Below are positions 46,780 through 55,547 of a stretch of DNA of 64,000 nucleotides, piece by piece. Position numbers and translations under genes: made by a program. Under the pieces are notes generated by a model, which was given only the letters and a program-made list of their open reading frames with translations, was not told where the DNA came from and made no database searches. Source of the stretch: Pseudoalteromonas sp. Its GTDB lineage: Bacteria; Pseudomonadota; Gammaproteobacteria; Enterobacterales; Alteromonadaceae. Position 1 is the first letter of the stretch; each line of letters begins with the position of its first letter. The stretch lies in NCBI RefSeq assembly GCF_018402495.1, contig NZ_JAGYIU010000002.1:710984-774983 (forward strand). The letters run 5' to 3'.

Positions 46780-47535
46780 CTAAACCATCGCGGCTTTTAC
46801 ATACACATCAAACCGGTTCTTTTTGGTTTTGATCTGCATGCTTGGGGTTTTATCATTTAAAAATGGCGCGTAGTCGGGGCGTTTAACCACCACACGTTTA
46901 CTGGCAAGGGGGTAAGCAAAGGTGAGTAAGTCGTCTGCGTCATCATCGCCACCGACTAACTCTTGAAATACGCGCATTTCTTTTTTAACTAATGCTGACT
47001 TTTCACGGTGCGGAAACATCGGATCTAAGTAAACAACATCAGGGATGCTGTTACATTGTGCTAATAAGGTATGGCTTGAACCAAAAATTAAGCTCATATT
47101 TTGCTTCATCCATGGCCCAATGTCGCTATCAGTATAGGCACGCTGCAGACCATCATATAATAGTGCAGCCACAACAGGATGGCGCTCGTGTAAAATGACT
47201 TTGCATCCAAGCGAGGCTAGCACAAAACCATCACGTCCAAGGCCTGCAGTGGCGTCAAGCACAACCGGTGTCGCTCCTTTGTTTAATCCCACTGCTTTGG
47301 CAATTGACTGCCCTTTACCACCGCCAAACTTTCGGCGGTGAGCGGCTGCGCCACTTACAAAGTCAACATTAATCGCCCCTAGTTTAGGCTCATCAGATTT
47401 GTAGAGACTAAGCCCTTTATCATCGTAATGTAAACTAAAAGCACTACTTTGTTCTGCCCATTGAGCTAACCCAAAGCGTGTTTCTAGCTCATTTAAATAG
47501 GGCCGACACTCTTTAAACTCACACTGTATAACCAC
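46780..47535 (-). CDS. rsmJ: 16S rRNA (guanine-1516-N2)-methyltransferase RsmJ
   Basis: 251 residues. [26 protein letters not shown] and the SAM motif [20 protein letters not shown] are characteristic; [21 protein letters not shown] is the catalytic region. Stop codon TAG is the first triplet of a TAGGTTA heptad series. Divergent neither with trmJ nor prlC; all read leftwards. Confidence 0.94.
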   Translation of the reverse strand: MVIQCEFKECRPYLNELETRFGLAQWAEQSSAFSLHYDDKGLSLYKSDEPKLGAINVDFVSGAAAHRRKFGGGKGQSIAKAVGLNKGATPVVLDATAGLGRDGFVLASLGCKVILHERHPVVAALLYDGLQRAYTDSDIGPWMKQNMSLIFGSSHTLLAQCNSIPDVVYLDPMFPHREKSALVKKEMRVFQELVGGDDDADDLLTFAYPLASKRVVVKRPDYAPFLNDKTPSMQIKTKKNRFDVYVKAAMV

Positions 47536-47612
47536 TTAATACTCCGATAGTAAATTACTGCTATTATACCCAAGCAGCAGCAATTTACTAAGATTGAACA
47601 GGGCCCTAAAGA

Positions 47613-49664
47613 TTAAGCGGCAATGCCACTGTGCCTTAGTAAGGCGTCAACTTTTGGCTCACGACCACGGAAGTTTTTAAACAAAGTCATAGGCTCTTCG
47701 CTGCCGCCTTTTTCAAGAATATGCTGTAAAAATGCTTGGCCTGTTTGAGGATTAAAAATCCCCTCTTCTTCAAATTTAGAATAAGCATCTGCCGAGAGTA
47801 CTTCTGCCCATTTATACGAGTAATAACCAGCGCTGTAGCCACCAGCAAAAATATGACTAAAGCTATGCTGAAAACGGTTAAACGCTGGCGGTTTAATGAC
47901 TGAGGTACGACTGCGAACATCATCAAGCACAGCTTGAATGTTACATGGTTTGCCTGCCACATAATCGTGATGAATTTTAAAATCAAATAATGAAAACTCA
48001 AGCTGTCTTAGCATTTGCATCCCTGAGTTGTAATTTTTAGCCGCAAGTAGTTTATCAAGTAACTCTTTAGGGAGTGGTTCACCGGTTTCATAATGACCAG
48101 AGATAAAGCTCAGCGCCTCTTCTTCGTAACACCAGTTTTCTAAAAACTGACTTGGCAGCTCTACAGCATCCCATGCTACCCCATTAATACCGGCAACAGG
48201 TGCTGCGTCTACTTGCGTTAGCATATGATGAATACCGTGGCCAAACTCATGGAATAAAGTTGTTACTTCATTATGGGTAAACAATGCGGGTTTATCGCCA
48301 ATTGCTTTATTGAAGTTACACACTAAGTAAGCAACCGGTGTTTGTAGCTCACCATTCGCGCGCACTTTACGACCCATACAGTCATCCATCCACGCGCCAC
48401 CACGTTTATGATCGCGCGCATATAAATCTAAATAAAAGCGACCACGTAAGCTATTATTACTGTCGTAAATTTCAAAAAAACGTACATCTTTATGATAACT
48501 ATCAAACTCAGCGACTTCTTTTACGGTAATGCCAAATAGGCGATTAACCGTTTCAAACAAACCACTGAGTACTTTATTTGCAGGAAAGTATGGGCGTAAT
48601 ACTTCATCCGAAATGGCGTATTTTTCTTGTTTTAGTTTTTCACTGTAATAACCAAAATCCCACGCTTTTAGCTCACTAATACCGTGCTTTTGCTCGGCAT
48701 AGTGTTGCAACTCTTTAAGTTCTTGCTCAGCCTGCGGTTTAGATTTAGCGGCTAGGTCTTCTAAAAATGAGAATACTTGCGCAGGTGACTCAGCCATTTT
48801 TGTGGCTAATGATTTTTCTGCATAGTTATTAAAGCCCAGTAATTGTGCAAGTTCATGACGCAGTGCCAGTTCTTCGCTCATAATGGCTGAGTTATCAAAC
48901 TCTCCTGCATTAGGACCTTGCTCAGAAGCACGGGTAGAAAACGCGGTGTATGTTTCTTCACGTAGTTCTCGATCGTCCGCATAAGTCATAATTGGCAAAT
49001 ATGAAGGGAAGTCTAAGGTAAATACCCAGCCGTCTAAGTCTTTACTTTTTGCCGTATCGGCTGCTAATGCCAATGCTGATTCTGGTAAACCAGCCAACTG
49101 GCTTTCATCGGTAATATGTTTGTGCCATGCAAGCGTGGCGTCCATTACATTATTACCAAATTTTGAGGCAAGCTCAGATAAACGCGCACTAATTTCGCCA
49201 TAACGCTTTTGCTGTTCAGGGTTTAATGCAATGCCTGAAAGTTTAAAATCTCGCAATGCATTAGTAATGGTTTTTTGCTGGGCAGTAGTCAGTGTTTTAA
49301 ATTCATCACCGTTATAAAGCGCGCTATAAGCTTCGTATAAGCCTTGATGCTGGCCAACAAAAGTTGAATATTCAGAAATAAGCGGTAAACACTGCTCGTA
49401 AGCTTCGCGAAGCTCGTCGTTGTTCATCACAGAATTTAAATGCGATACCGGCGAGAATAATCGAGATAATTTGTCGTCAGCTTCTTCAAGAGGTAACACT
49501 AAATCATTCCAAGTGAAAGACTGCTTCGCTAATACATTAGCTATGGTACTGCGGCAGTGCTCAATACCTTCTTTTAGTGCCGGCACTACATGCGCTGGCT
49601 TTATTTTTGAAAAAGGCGGTAAACCTTCAAGCCCGATTAGGGGGTTTGTTTGTGCATTGCTCAT
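47613..49664 (-). CDS. prlC: Oligopeptidase A (M3 metallopeptidase)
   Basis: 683 residues from the ATG at 49664 (MSNAQTNPLIGLEGLPPFSKI); the 62 codons before it in frame have no family resemblance. Zinc motif FHEFGHGIHH with downstream Glu in GVAWDAVELPSQFLENW. Cytoplasmic enzyme degrading signal peptides and short peptides. E. coli prlC pairs with rsmJ, as here. Confidence 0.95.
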   Translation of the reverse strand: MSNAQTNPLIGLEGLPPFSKIKPAHVVPALKEGIEHCRSTIANVLAKQSFTWNDLVLPLEEADDKLSRLFSPVSHLNSVMNNDELREAYEQCLPLISEYSTFVGQHQGLYEAYSALYNGDEFKTLTTAQQKTITNALRDFKLSGIALNPEQQKRYGEISARLSELASKFGNNVMDATLAWHKHITDESQLAGLPESALALAADTAKSKDLDGWVFTLDFPSYLPIMTYADDRELREETYTAFSTRASEQGPNAGEFDNSAIMSEELALRHELAQLLGFNNYAEKSLATKMAESPAQVFSFLEDLAAKSKPQAEQELKELQHYAEQKHGISELKAWDFGYYSEKLKQEKYAISDEVLRPYFPANKVLSGLFETVNRLFGITVKEVAEFDSYHKDVRFFEIYDSNNSLRGRFYLDLYARDHKRGGAWMDDCMGRKVRANGELQTPVAYLVCNFNKAIGDKPALFTHNEVTTLFHEFGHGIHHMLTQVDAAPVAGINGVAWDAVELPSQFLENWCYEEEALSFISGHYETGEPLPKELLDKLLAAKNYNSGMQMLRQLEFSLFDFKIHHDYVAGKPCNIQAVLDDVRSRTSVIKPPAFNRFQHSFSHIFAGGYSAGYYSYKWAEVLSADAYSKFEEEGIFNPQTGQAFLQHILEKGGSEEPMTLFKNFRGREPKVDALLRHSGIAA

Positions 49665-49917
49665 AAATAGTTCTCGGTTTGTGCAAATATAAAAATTTAA
49701 GTTGGGGCAAAATACGTAAATACAAGGGCAAACCTGCTTTACATGGTTAACGAGTATGTATAGGTAAATGATCACCGAGCGGCTTGATCTGAAATAGTCT
49801 ATCTTTCGTTTGATGGGGGGGATTTGAAAGATTTTAGCAGCCCTGAACAAGTGACTTGCTCATTGCATATGCTATCATCGGCACAGAAAAGTTAAATTAA
49901 TATTTAGAGGATTAAAC

Positions 49918-51279
49918 ATGGCTCAGCATTTTGATTACATTGCAATTGGTGGCGGTAGTGGTGGTATTGCATCAGCTAACCGTGCAGCAATGCGTGGCGC
50001 AAAAGTAGCATTAATTGAAGCTAAACACATGGGTGGCACCTGCGTAAACGTAGGCTGTGTGCCTAAAAAAGTAATGTGGCATGGCGCTCAAGTTGCTGAA
50101 GCAATTAATCTTTATGCTCCTGATTACGGCTTTGATGTTGAAGTAAAAGGCTTTGACTGGGCTAAACTTGTAGAAAGCCGCGAAGCATACATTGGCCGTA
50201 TTCACAAAGGTTATGATAACGGTTTAGCTAAAAATGGCGTTACCGTTATTAAAGGTTTTGCAAAATTTGTAGATAGTAAAACTGTTGAAGTAGATGGCGA
50301 GCATTACACCGCCGATCACATTTTAGTTGCTGTAGGTGGCCGCCCTACTATTCCTAACATTCCAGGTGCTGAACACGGTATTGATTCAAACGGCTTTTTT
50401 GAGCTGAATGAGCAACCTAAACGTGTTGCTGTGGTGGGTGCTGGCTATATTGCAGTTGAAATTGCAGGTGTTTTACATAGCCTAGGTACACAAACTCATT
50501 TATTTGTGCGTAAAAGCAAACCGCTGCGTACCTTTGACCCATACATCATCGACACCCTGGTTGATATTATGGCTAAAGAAGGCCCAACATTGCATACAGA
50601 ATGCTCACCAAAAGAAGTGGTAAAAGAGGCTGATGGCAGTTTAACCATTCATTTTGAAAACGGTTATAGCGAAAATGTTGATCAGGTTATTTGGGCGATT
50701 GGCCGCACACCCACAACAGACAAAATTAACCTAGCTGCAGCGGGTGTTGAAGTTAACGAAAGCGGCTATGTAAAAGTAGATGAATATCAAAACACCACGG
50801 CTAAAAATGTTTACGCAGTGGGTGATATCATCGAAAATGGCATTGAGCTTACACCGGTTGCAGTAAAAGCAGGGCGTACTTTGTCGGAGCGTTTGTTCAA
50901 TAAAGATCTACCAAACGATTTAAAAATGGATTACAGCCTAGTACCTACCGTGGTATTTAGCCACCCGCCAATTGGCACCATTGGTTTAACTGAGCAAGAA
51001 GCAATTTCTCAATACGGCGCAGAAAATGTAAAAGTATACAAATCAACGTTTGCTGCTATGTACACCGCGGTTACTCAGCACCGCCAAGCATGTAACATGA
51101 TGCTAGTATGTGCGGGCCCTGACGAGAAAGTAGTAGGCTTACACGGCTTAGGTTTTGCTGTTGATGAAATGATTCAAGGTTTTGCAGTCGCCATGAAAAT
51201 GGGTGCGACTAAGGCCGATTTTGATGCGGTTGTTGCGCTGCACCCGACTGGGTCTGAAGAGTTTGTTACCATGAGATAG
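49918..51279 (+). CDS. gor: Glutathione-disulfide reductase
   Basis: 453 residues. FAD motif [20 protein letters not shown], redox disulfide [24 protein letters not shown] motif [22 protein letters not shown]-binding [10 protein letters not shown], and the C-terminal His-Glu in [14 protein letters not shown]. Keeps glutathione reduced. ATG preceded by AGAGGA. The TAG stop begins a TAGGTTC heptad followed by GAGGTTC copies. Confidence 0.96.
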   Translation: MAQHFDYIAIGGGSGGIASANRAAMRGAKVALIEAKHMGGTCVNVGCVPKKVMWHGAQVAEAINLYAPDYGFDVEVKGFDWAKLVESREAYIGRIHKGYDNGLAKNGVTVIKGFAKFVDSKTVEVDGEHYTADHILVAVGGRPTIPNIPGAEHGIDSNGFFELNEQPKRVAVVGAGYIAVEIAGVLHSLGTQTHLFVRKSKPLRTFDPYIIDTLVDIMAKEGPTLHTECSPKEVVKEADGSLTIHFENGYSENVDQVIWAIGRTPTTDKINLAAAGVEVNESGYVKVDEYQNTTAKNVYAVGDIIENGIELTPVAVKAGRTLSERLFNKDLPNDLKMDYSLVPTVVFSHPPIGTIGLTEQEAISQYGAENVKVYKSTFAAMYTAVTQHRQACNMMLVCAGPDEKVVGLHGLGFAVDEMIQGFAVAMKMGATKADFDAVVALHPTGSEEFVTMR

Positions 51280-51334
51280 GTTCGAGGTTCGAGGTTCGAG
51301 GTTCGAGGTTCGAGGTTCGAGGTTCGAGGTTCGA
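51277..51334. repeat. GAGGTTC heptad array starting at the gor stop codon
   Basis: TAGGTTC then seven GAGGTTC units and TTCGAT. The first three bases are the gor stop codon. Confidence 0.97.
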
Positions 51335-51340
51335 TAAATT

Positions 51341-51375
51341 AAAAAGCCTTACGGTTAACGCTGCAAGGTTTTTTA
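51341..51375 (+). terminator. Terminator of gor (dispersed hairpin, copy 2)
   Basis: AAAAAGCCTT/AAGGTTTTTT stem and U-run, about 60 bases past the gor stop. Nearly identical, loop included, to the hairpin at 38734. Confidence 0.72.
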
Positions 51376-51477
51376 TTTGGGCTTTATGTGTATCTGTTAA
51401 TTCTAACTACTAAATTTAGAGTACAACTTACAATCAACGGTGAACGCACTAAAATGTTAGCCGCCTACATGTTCAAC

Positions 51478-51530
51478 TAACTGTACAAGTTGATTTTTTA
51501 GTCATATACTTGTCTTATTAAACGTACATG
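51478..51530 (+). promoter_or_regulatory. Probable YefM operator and promoter region
   Basis: TGTACA (51482-51487) within AACTGTACAAGTT, and a second near-match CGTACATG (51523). YefM-YoeB of E. coli binds palindromes with a TGTACA core, so this is a likely autoregulatory operator. A plausible sigma-70 box lies between, but I cannot place it firmly. Confidence 0.6.
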
Positions 51531-51540
51531 TGGAGATTTT

Positions 51541-51795
51541 ATGAAAATTGTATCTTTTACCGAAGCTAGAAATAACTTGAAGCGCATTTTGGATGCTGTT
51601 GTTAATGATGCAGATACCACAGTGATCACGCGTCGTGATTCTGAAGATGCCGTTGTTATGTCACAGGATTATTACAATAGCTTAATGGAAACGGTTCATT
51701 TACTTCGTTCTCCGGCAAATGCTGAGCACTTACATCGTTCAATTACTCAATTTAAAGCGGGTAAGGTGAGCCAACGAGATTTAATCGATGAGTAG
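51541..51795 (+). CDS. yefM: Antitoxin YefM (Phd/YefM family)
   Basis: 84 residues. N-terminal DNA-binding half MKIVSFTEARNNLKRILD with VITRRDSEDAVVMSQDYYNSLMETVHLL, and a C-terminal toxin-wrapping tail. AGATTTT and TGGAG precede the ATG. The ORF overlaps yoeB by eight bases. It neutralises YoeB and represses the operon. Confidence 0.95.
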   Translation: MKIVSFTEARNNLKRILDAVVNDADTTVITRRDSEDAVVMSQDYYNSLMETVHLLRSPANAEHLHRSITQFKAGKVSQRDLIDE

Positions 51796-52051
51796 TCGTT
51801 TATTGTCATGGACTGATGAATCTTGGAATGATTATGTTTATTGGCAGACGCAAGACAAGAAAACACTTAAACGTATAAATAAACTCATCACGGATGTTAA
51901 GCGTTCTCCTTTTGAGGGCATAGGTAAACCTGAGCCATTAAAAGAAAATTTATCTGGTTTTTGGTCGCGGCGAATAGATAATACAAATAGATTAGTCTAT
52001 GCGGTTGATGATAATGCTATCGCGATCATTTCTTGCCGTTACCACTATTAA
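51788..52051 (+). CDS. yoeB: Toxin YoeB (RelE superfamily endoribonuclease)
   Basis: 87 residues. LLSWTDESWNDYVYWQTQDKKTLKRINKLI, PFEGIGKPEPLKENLSGFWSRRI and the C-terminal IISCRYHY with the catalytic His/Tyr end are all conserved. Ribosome-dependent mRNA interferase held by YefM. Intact pair, so probably functional. Confidence 0.95.
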   Translation: MSSRLLSWTDESWNDYVYWQTQDKKTLKRINKLITDVKRSPFEGIGKPEPLKENLSGFWSRRIDNTNRLVYAVDDNAIAIISCRYHY

Positions 52052-52094
52052 TATATCATAGTGTTAGGTTAGCAAAATGAAGCATCATGTTTTT

Positions 52095-52300
52095 CATACT
52101 TGTAGCAGCGGGTTTACCCCGCGTCGTTTTTAGGTTCTAGGGTTTAAGCCAGTTGTTCGCCTACGTTTAAACCAAACACATATACACAAAGAGAAGTGAA
52201 TGAGGGTAAATGAGAAGAAAAAAGCCACGGGCTACATTGTCATTTACCTAAAACCTAATACCTGCTCTTTACCTTCAACCAGACGCGGGGTAAACCCGCT
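52095..52300. repeat. REP, family B fragment and split REP before the IS
   Basis: GTAGCAGCGGG-TTTA-CCCCGCGTC at 52102, a TAGGTTC unit, a half family B element (ACACAAAGAGAAGTG..., 52191-52225), then ACGCGGGGTAAACCCGCT, the left half of a REP cut by the IS. Confidence 0.82.
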
Positions 52301-52315
52301 TATATGGACTCCTCC

Positions 52316-52546
52316 AATTGTACAAGCCTTTTTTACATTAAGATGATGTGATTGCGTGCTTATATACGGGCTCTAACGAGGCGCTACCTCGGCCACTTTG
52401 ATGTTTTCGCGCCCTTGTGCCTTATCTGCTACACGGTATCTTCGTACGCTAGCGAGTTTACAGGCTCTCAAAGGTGGGTCTCACCGCTTAATGCTCTATC
52501 TTGGCTTGTTCAATTCTTCTGCTTACTGATTTTTTATTCTTTTATT
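52316..52546 (-). ncRNA. Candidate bridge/seek RNA of the IS1111-group element
   Basis: The non-coding end downstream of the transposase, where IS1111-group guide RNAs are encoded. It contains ATCTGCTACACG (52424-52435), identical to the right junction (53659-53670); GCTTATAT (52358-52365), identical to the left junction (52298-52305); and CCGCTTA (52484-52490), again left-junction sequence. Hairpins CGAGG-CGCTA-CCTCG (52377-52391) and GGTG-GGTCT-CACC (52473-52485) support structured RNA. Strand is inferred from the transposase direction; exact ends and pairing strand are unknown. Confidence 0.62.
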
Positions 52547-53578
52547 TTATGCTGTCAGTAATGTTGGCTCATAATTCGTTCCATTTTTGAGTAAGGCGTA
52601 GGCGGTTCGCATTGTTTTGTTTGCTAATGCAATGGCGGCGCACTTGACACCTTTTCTTATTAGAAGGTTTTTTATCCATCGTTCTTTTTCTGTCGTGGCT
52701 TCTCTGTTTTTTAATTTACTCACTATCGAGCGAGCGCCTAAAAATAGATTTCGCCTTAATGCACCCCCTCGTCTTTTGGGTATACGGCCTATCTTTGCTT
52801 TACCGCCTGTCGAATGCTGTAATGGTGTCACTCCTGCACACGCCGCAGCACTTCTCCCATCGCTAAACTGTGTTGTGTTGCCTAAAAAAGACAGGAGCTC
52901 GATAGCCGTGATTGGGCCGACTCCTTCGAGTGCCATTAAGCGTTGACAGCCATCATTTTGTTTTGCAATACGTTCTATTTGTTTTTGCAACTCTACCTTG
53001 TTTTCACACTGTTGTTTATAAAGTGAATAGCTCAGCGCAAGTGCATGCTTTAGTTCTAGCGGCAGCGTGTTTTCTGCATCTTCTAAAATATCGGGTATGG
53101 CTGCTTTAAATGCGGCCTCACTTTGGTTAATCACAATACCAAACTCAAGAAGCAAACCACGTATTTGGTTTGATAATTGAATTTTTTGTTTATCTGCTAG
53201 CGCCCGAACCTTACTAAGGGACTGCAATGCTTGCTCTTCAATAGAGAGAATTTTACAGGTACGAACATTAGGAACTTTGCTAGCAATGGCTATCGCAATA
53301 GCATCGTTTGCATCTGTTTTTTGGCCTTGTCTAAATGCTTTAACAAATAAAGGGTCAAGCAACATGACTTCATGACCAAAGGATTGCGCAGTACGTGCAA
53401 AATATTGAGCGCTTGCGCATGCTTCCATAGCAACAACAGACGGTTTTGCTTTAACTAATAACTCAAGCAATGCTTTGCGGTTAACTTGCTTATTAAATTT
53501 CAGTTTACTGCCTTGAAACTGCGCTACTTGGAAAGTATTTTTTGCTAAATCAATAGCAATTAAATTAGACTGTGCCAT
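52547..53578 (-). CDS. IS110-family transposase (IS1111 group)
   Basis: 343 residues. N-terminal RuvC-like DEDD domain: D10 (IAIDLAKNTFQVA), E52 (VAMEACAS), D89 and D92 (KTDANDA). C-terminal Transposase_20 domain with LMALEGVGPITAIELLSFLG and the putative serine nucleophile S243 in GRSAAACAGVTP. ATG at 53578 chosen (MAQSNLIAIDLAKN). RNA-guided recombinase type in current understanding of the family. All catalytic residues present. Confidence 0.94.
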   Translation of the reverse strand: MAQSNLIAIDLAKNTFQVAQFQGSKLKFNKQVNRKALLELLVKAKPSVVAMEACASAQYFARTAQSFGHEVMLLDPLFVKAFRQGQKTDANDAIAIAIASKVPNVRTCKILSIEEQALQSLSKVRALADKQKIQLSNQIRGLLLEFGIVINQSEAAFKAAIPDILEDAENTLPLELKHALALSYSLYKQQCENKVELQKQIERIAKQNDGCQRLMALEGVGPITAIELLSFLGNTTQFSDGRSAAACAGVTPLQHSTGGKAKIGRIPKRRGGALRRNLFLGARSIVSKLKNREATTEKERWIKNLLIRKGVKCAAIALANKTMRTAYALLKNGTNYEPTLLTA

Positions 53579-53689
53579 GTATGGACTCCTTAATTGGTAA
53601 AAGATTTTCTGCAATTTCTTTATACCGTACTCTCACTTTAATGGGGAGGAGTCCATACATCTGCTACACGAATCAAGCCTAACCCGCCG

Positions 53690-53782
53690 CCTTTAATCTT
53701 TAAACCAAGCACCGTGCTTGGCTTAATCTTTTGCTGATAACTGACAGCTGATAGCTGCTCTTTCACCTTTAACCTTCGTATT
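53690..53782. repeat. Heptad lattice after zapE
   Basis: TGATAAC, TGACAGC, TGATAGC, TGCTCTT, TCACCTT, TAACCTT in register; similar words precede rsmJ's end at 46740. Not in phase with the zapE stop codon, unlike six other genes. Confidence 0.75.
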
Positions 53783-54871
53783 TTAAGCTAAATGCTCCCT
53801 TGCTAAATATTCTAACGATTGCATTTCTTGCAAGCGGCTAATACAACGCTTAAATTCAAAGTTTAAGTTACCTTGTGTGTAAAGCTCGGTAATGGGTTTT
53901 TCTGCGGAAATAATTAAGGTGACATTGCGTTCATAAAATTCATCTACCAAGGCAATAAAGCGCCTTGCTGCATCGTCGTTATTTTGCCCTAGCTGTTTTA
54001 CGTTAGATAAAATTACCGTGTTGTATAATCGGCTTATTTCCATGTAATCTACTTGGCTACGCGCGGTTTCACATAGTTCGCTAAATTCAAACATAACGAT
54101 GCAATCAGACACCTTGCGGGTTTTGATCATCCGCCCTTCTATTTCAATTGGGGTGTCTATTTTACCGACCTCTGGGGAGAGCTTATCAAAGTATTCAAAG
54201 AGGTTTTTATCGGCTTGTTCATCAAGCGGGCTATGAAATATTTCTGCTTGTTCTAGTGTACGTAACCGGTAATCAACACCGGAATCTACATTAACTATTT
54301 CAGTATGCTTATTCACTAAGGCAATAGCTGGTAAAAAACGAGCTCGCTGTAAACCATTACGATATAAATCATCAGGTACAATATTAGAGGTCGCTACTAA
54401 CACAATACCGCGAGCAAATAGCGCTTCCATTAAACCACCGAGTAACATGGCATCGGTAATGTCTTGAACAAAAAATTCATCAAAACAGATAATGTCTGTC
54501 TCTGCTTTGAAAATATCGGCAACTGTTTCAAGTGGATTGGCGGTGTTATTTAATTTTTTAAGCTCGTCGTGTACGCGGTGCATAAAGCGATGAAAATGCA
54601 CTCGCATTTTTCTATCACCCGGCAAAGCCTCATAAAAAGTATCAACTAGGTAAGTTTTACCACGGCCTACGCCACCCCAAAAGTACAATCCTTTTATAGG
54701 GGCAGGTTCAGCTTTATTAAATAGCTTTGCAAAAAAGCCTTTAGGTTGCGGTTTTGCTTGTGTTAAATCGTCGTATAAACGCTGTAAATGACGAACTGCA
54801 TTTTCTTGTGCTGCGTCATGTACAAAGTCATCGCGTTGAAGGTCTTGCTGGTATGTTTGCCAAGGAGTCAT
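53783..54871 (-). CDS. zapE: Cell division ATPase ZapE (AFG1-like)
   Basis: 362 residues. Walker A GVGRGKTYLVDTFY, Walker B DIICFDEFFVQDI, sensor region IVLVATSNIVPDDLYRNGLQRARFLPAI. ZapE interacts with FtsZ and is needed under some stress conditions. Divergent from zapG across 122 bases. Confidence 0.94.
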   Translation of the reverse strand: MTPWQTYQQDLQRDDFVHDAAQENAVRHLQRLYDDLTQAKPQPKGFFAKLFNKAEPAPIKGLYFWGGVGRGKTYLVDTFYEALPGDRKMRVHFHRFMHRVHDELKKLNNTANPLETVADIFKAETDIICFDEFFVQDITDAMLLGGLMEALFARGIVLVATSNIVPDDLYRNGLQRARFLPAIALVNKHTEIVNVDSGVDYRLRTLEQAEIFHSPLDEQADKNLFEYFDKLSPEVGKIDTPIEIEGRMIKTRKVSDCIVMFEFSELCETARSQVDYMEISRLYNTVILSNVKQLGQNNDDAARRFIALVDEFYERNVTLIISAEKPITELYTQGNLNFEFKRCISRLQEMQSLEYLAREHLA

Positions 54872-54993
54872 ATCTATTTACAGTTAAAACACAGTTTAAT
54901 TTGTAAAGCATATTAACACGCATCAATACTCAGGGTATATTAGACTTAGTATGAAATTATTATTGAACTAAATTTTCGCATAGAGGTGAATTT

Positions 54994-55428
54994 ATGGGTA
55001 CTTTTACATGGCTAGGTTTAGTGATAGTGGTTGCTATTGCTGCATTTTTTATTGGTGCCTTCGTCACTAAAAAACAATTTAAACAAGATGAGTTAGAACA
55101 AGAAGTAGAGCAAGCTAAGCATACTTTAGAGCAGTATCGCCAAGATGTAGCTGACCATTTGGCGAACACGGGTAAGTTAGTAAACAAAATGAAAGAAAAC
55201 TACGATCAGTTATTAAGTCATGTTGAAGAAACCAATCAACTGTTACTTGAAGATAGAAATAAAGTGCCTGCTGAACCGTTTTTTTCTAAAGAAACCACTG
55301 AGCAGTTACAAGCATCATTAAAAGAGCGGTCACCTGATAGATCTACCGCACACGCTCAGCCTACTGATTATGTGTCAGGTAAATCTGGGTTATTTGCAGG
55401 TGATGTAGATACTTCAAAAGCTCCTTGA
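54994..55428 (+). CDS. zapG: Z-ring associated protein ZapG (YhcB/DUF1043)
   Basis: 144 residues. One N-terminal membrane helix (TWLGLVIVVAIAAFFIGAF) then a long cytoplasmic coiled coil rich in Glu, Gln and Lys (residues about 25-90) and a disordered tail. Typical YhcB layout; role in division and envelope growth. AGAGGTG precedes the ATG. Confidence 0.9.
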   Translation: MGTFTWLGLVIVVAIAAFFIGAFVTKKQFKQDELEQEVEQAKHTLEQYRQDVADHLANTGKLVNKMKENYDQLLSHVEETNQLLLEDRNKVPAEPFFSKETTEQLQASLKERSPDRSTAHAQPTDYVSGKSGLFAGDVDTSKAP

Positions 55429-55498
55429 TGAACTTTTTTTTGACCCCATAGTCTTTAGGTATACAGCTTTGTTGTTTTATCTTATCGATATTTTTTTG

Positions 55499-55527
55499 AG
55501 GCTGCTTATTGCAGCCTTTTGCTTTTT
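55499..55527 (+). terminator. Terminator of zapG
   Basis: AGGCTGC-TTATT-GCAGCCT stem followed by TTTGCTTTTT. Confidence 0.82.
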
Positions 55528-55547
55528 AAGTGGAGTAAACCCTGACT

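Larger units (their letters stand above)
52301..53662 (-). mobile_element. IS110-family, IS1111-group insertion sequence
   Basis: About 1362 bp. Inverted repeats ATGGACTCCTCC (52304-52315) and GGAGGAGTCCAT (53645-53656) lie three to four bases inside the ends, as in IS1111-group elements. Left flank ends ACCCGCT and right flank continues (CT)GCTACACG; joining them at one CT restores a REP (ACCCGCTGCTACAC), so the IS went into a REP at a CT dinucleotide without a longer target duplication. One transposase gene and a 230-base non-coding end. Looks complete. Confidence 0.9.

Noticed and set aside
49665..49850. 62-codon N-terminal extension of oligopeptidase A
   Set aside because: No family similarity and no signal peptide; the ATG at 49664 gives the normal N-terminus.
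52352..52561. 69-codon frame in the IS non-coding end
   Set aside because: It coincides with the predicted structured guide-RNA region; no ribosome site, and the junction-matching segments explain conservation better.
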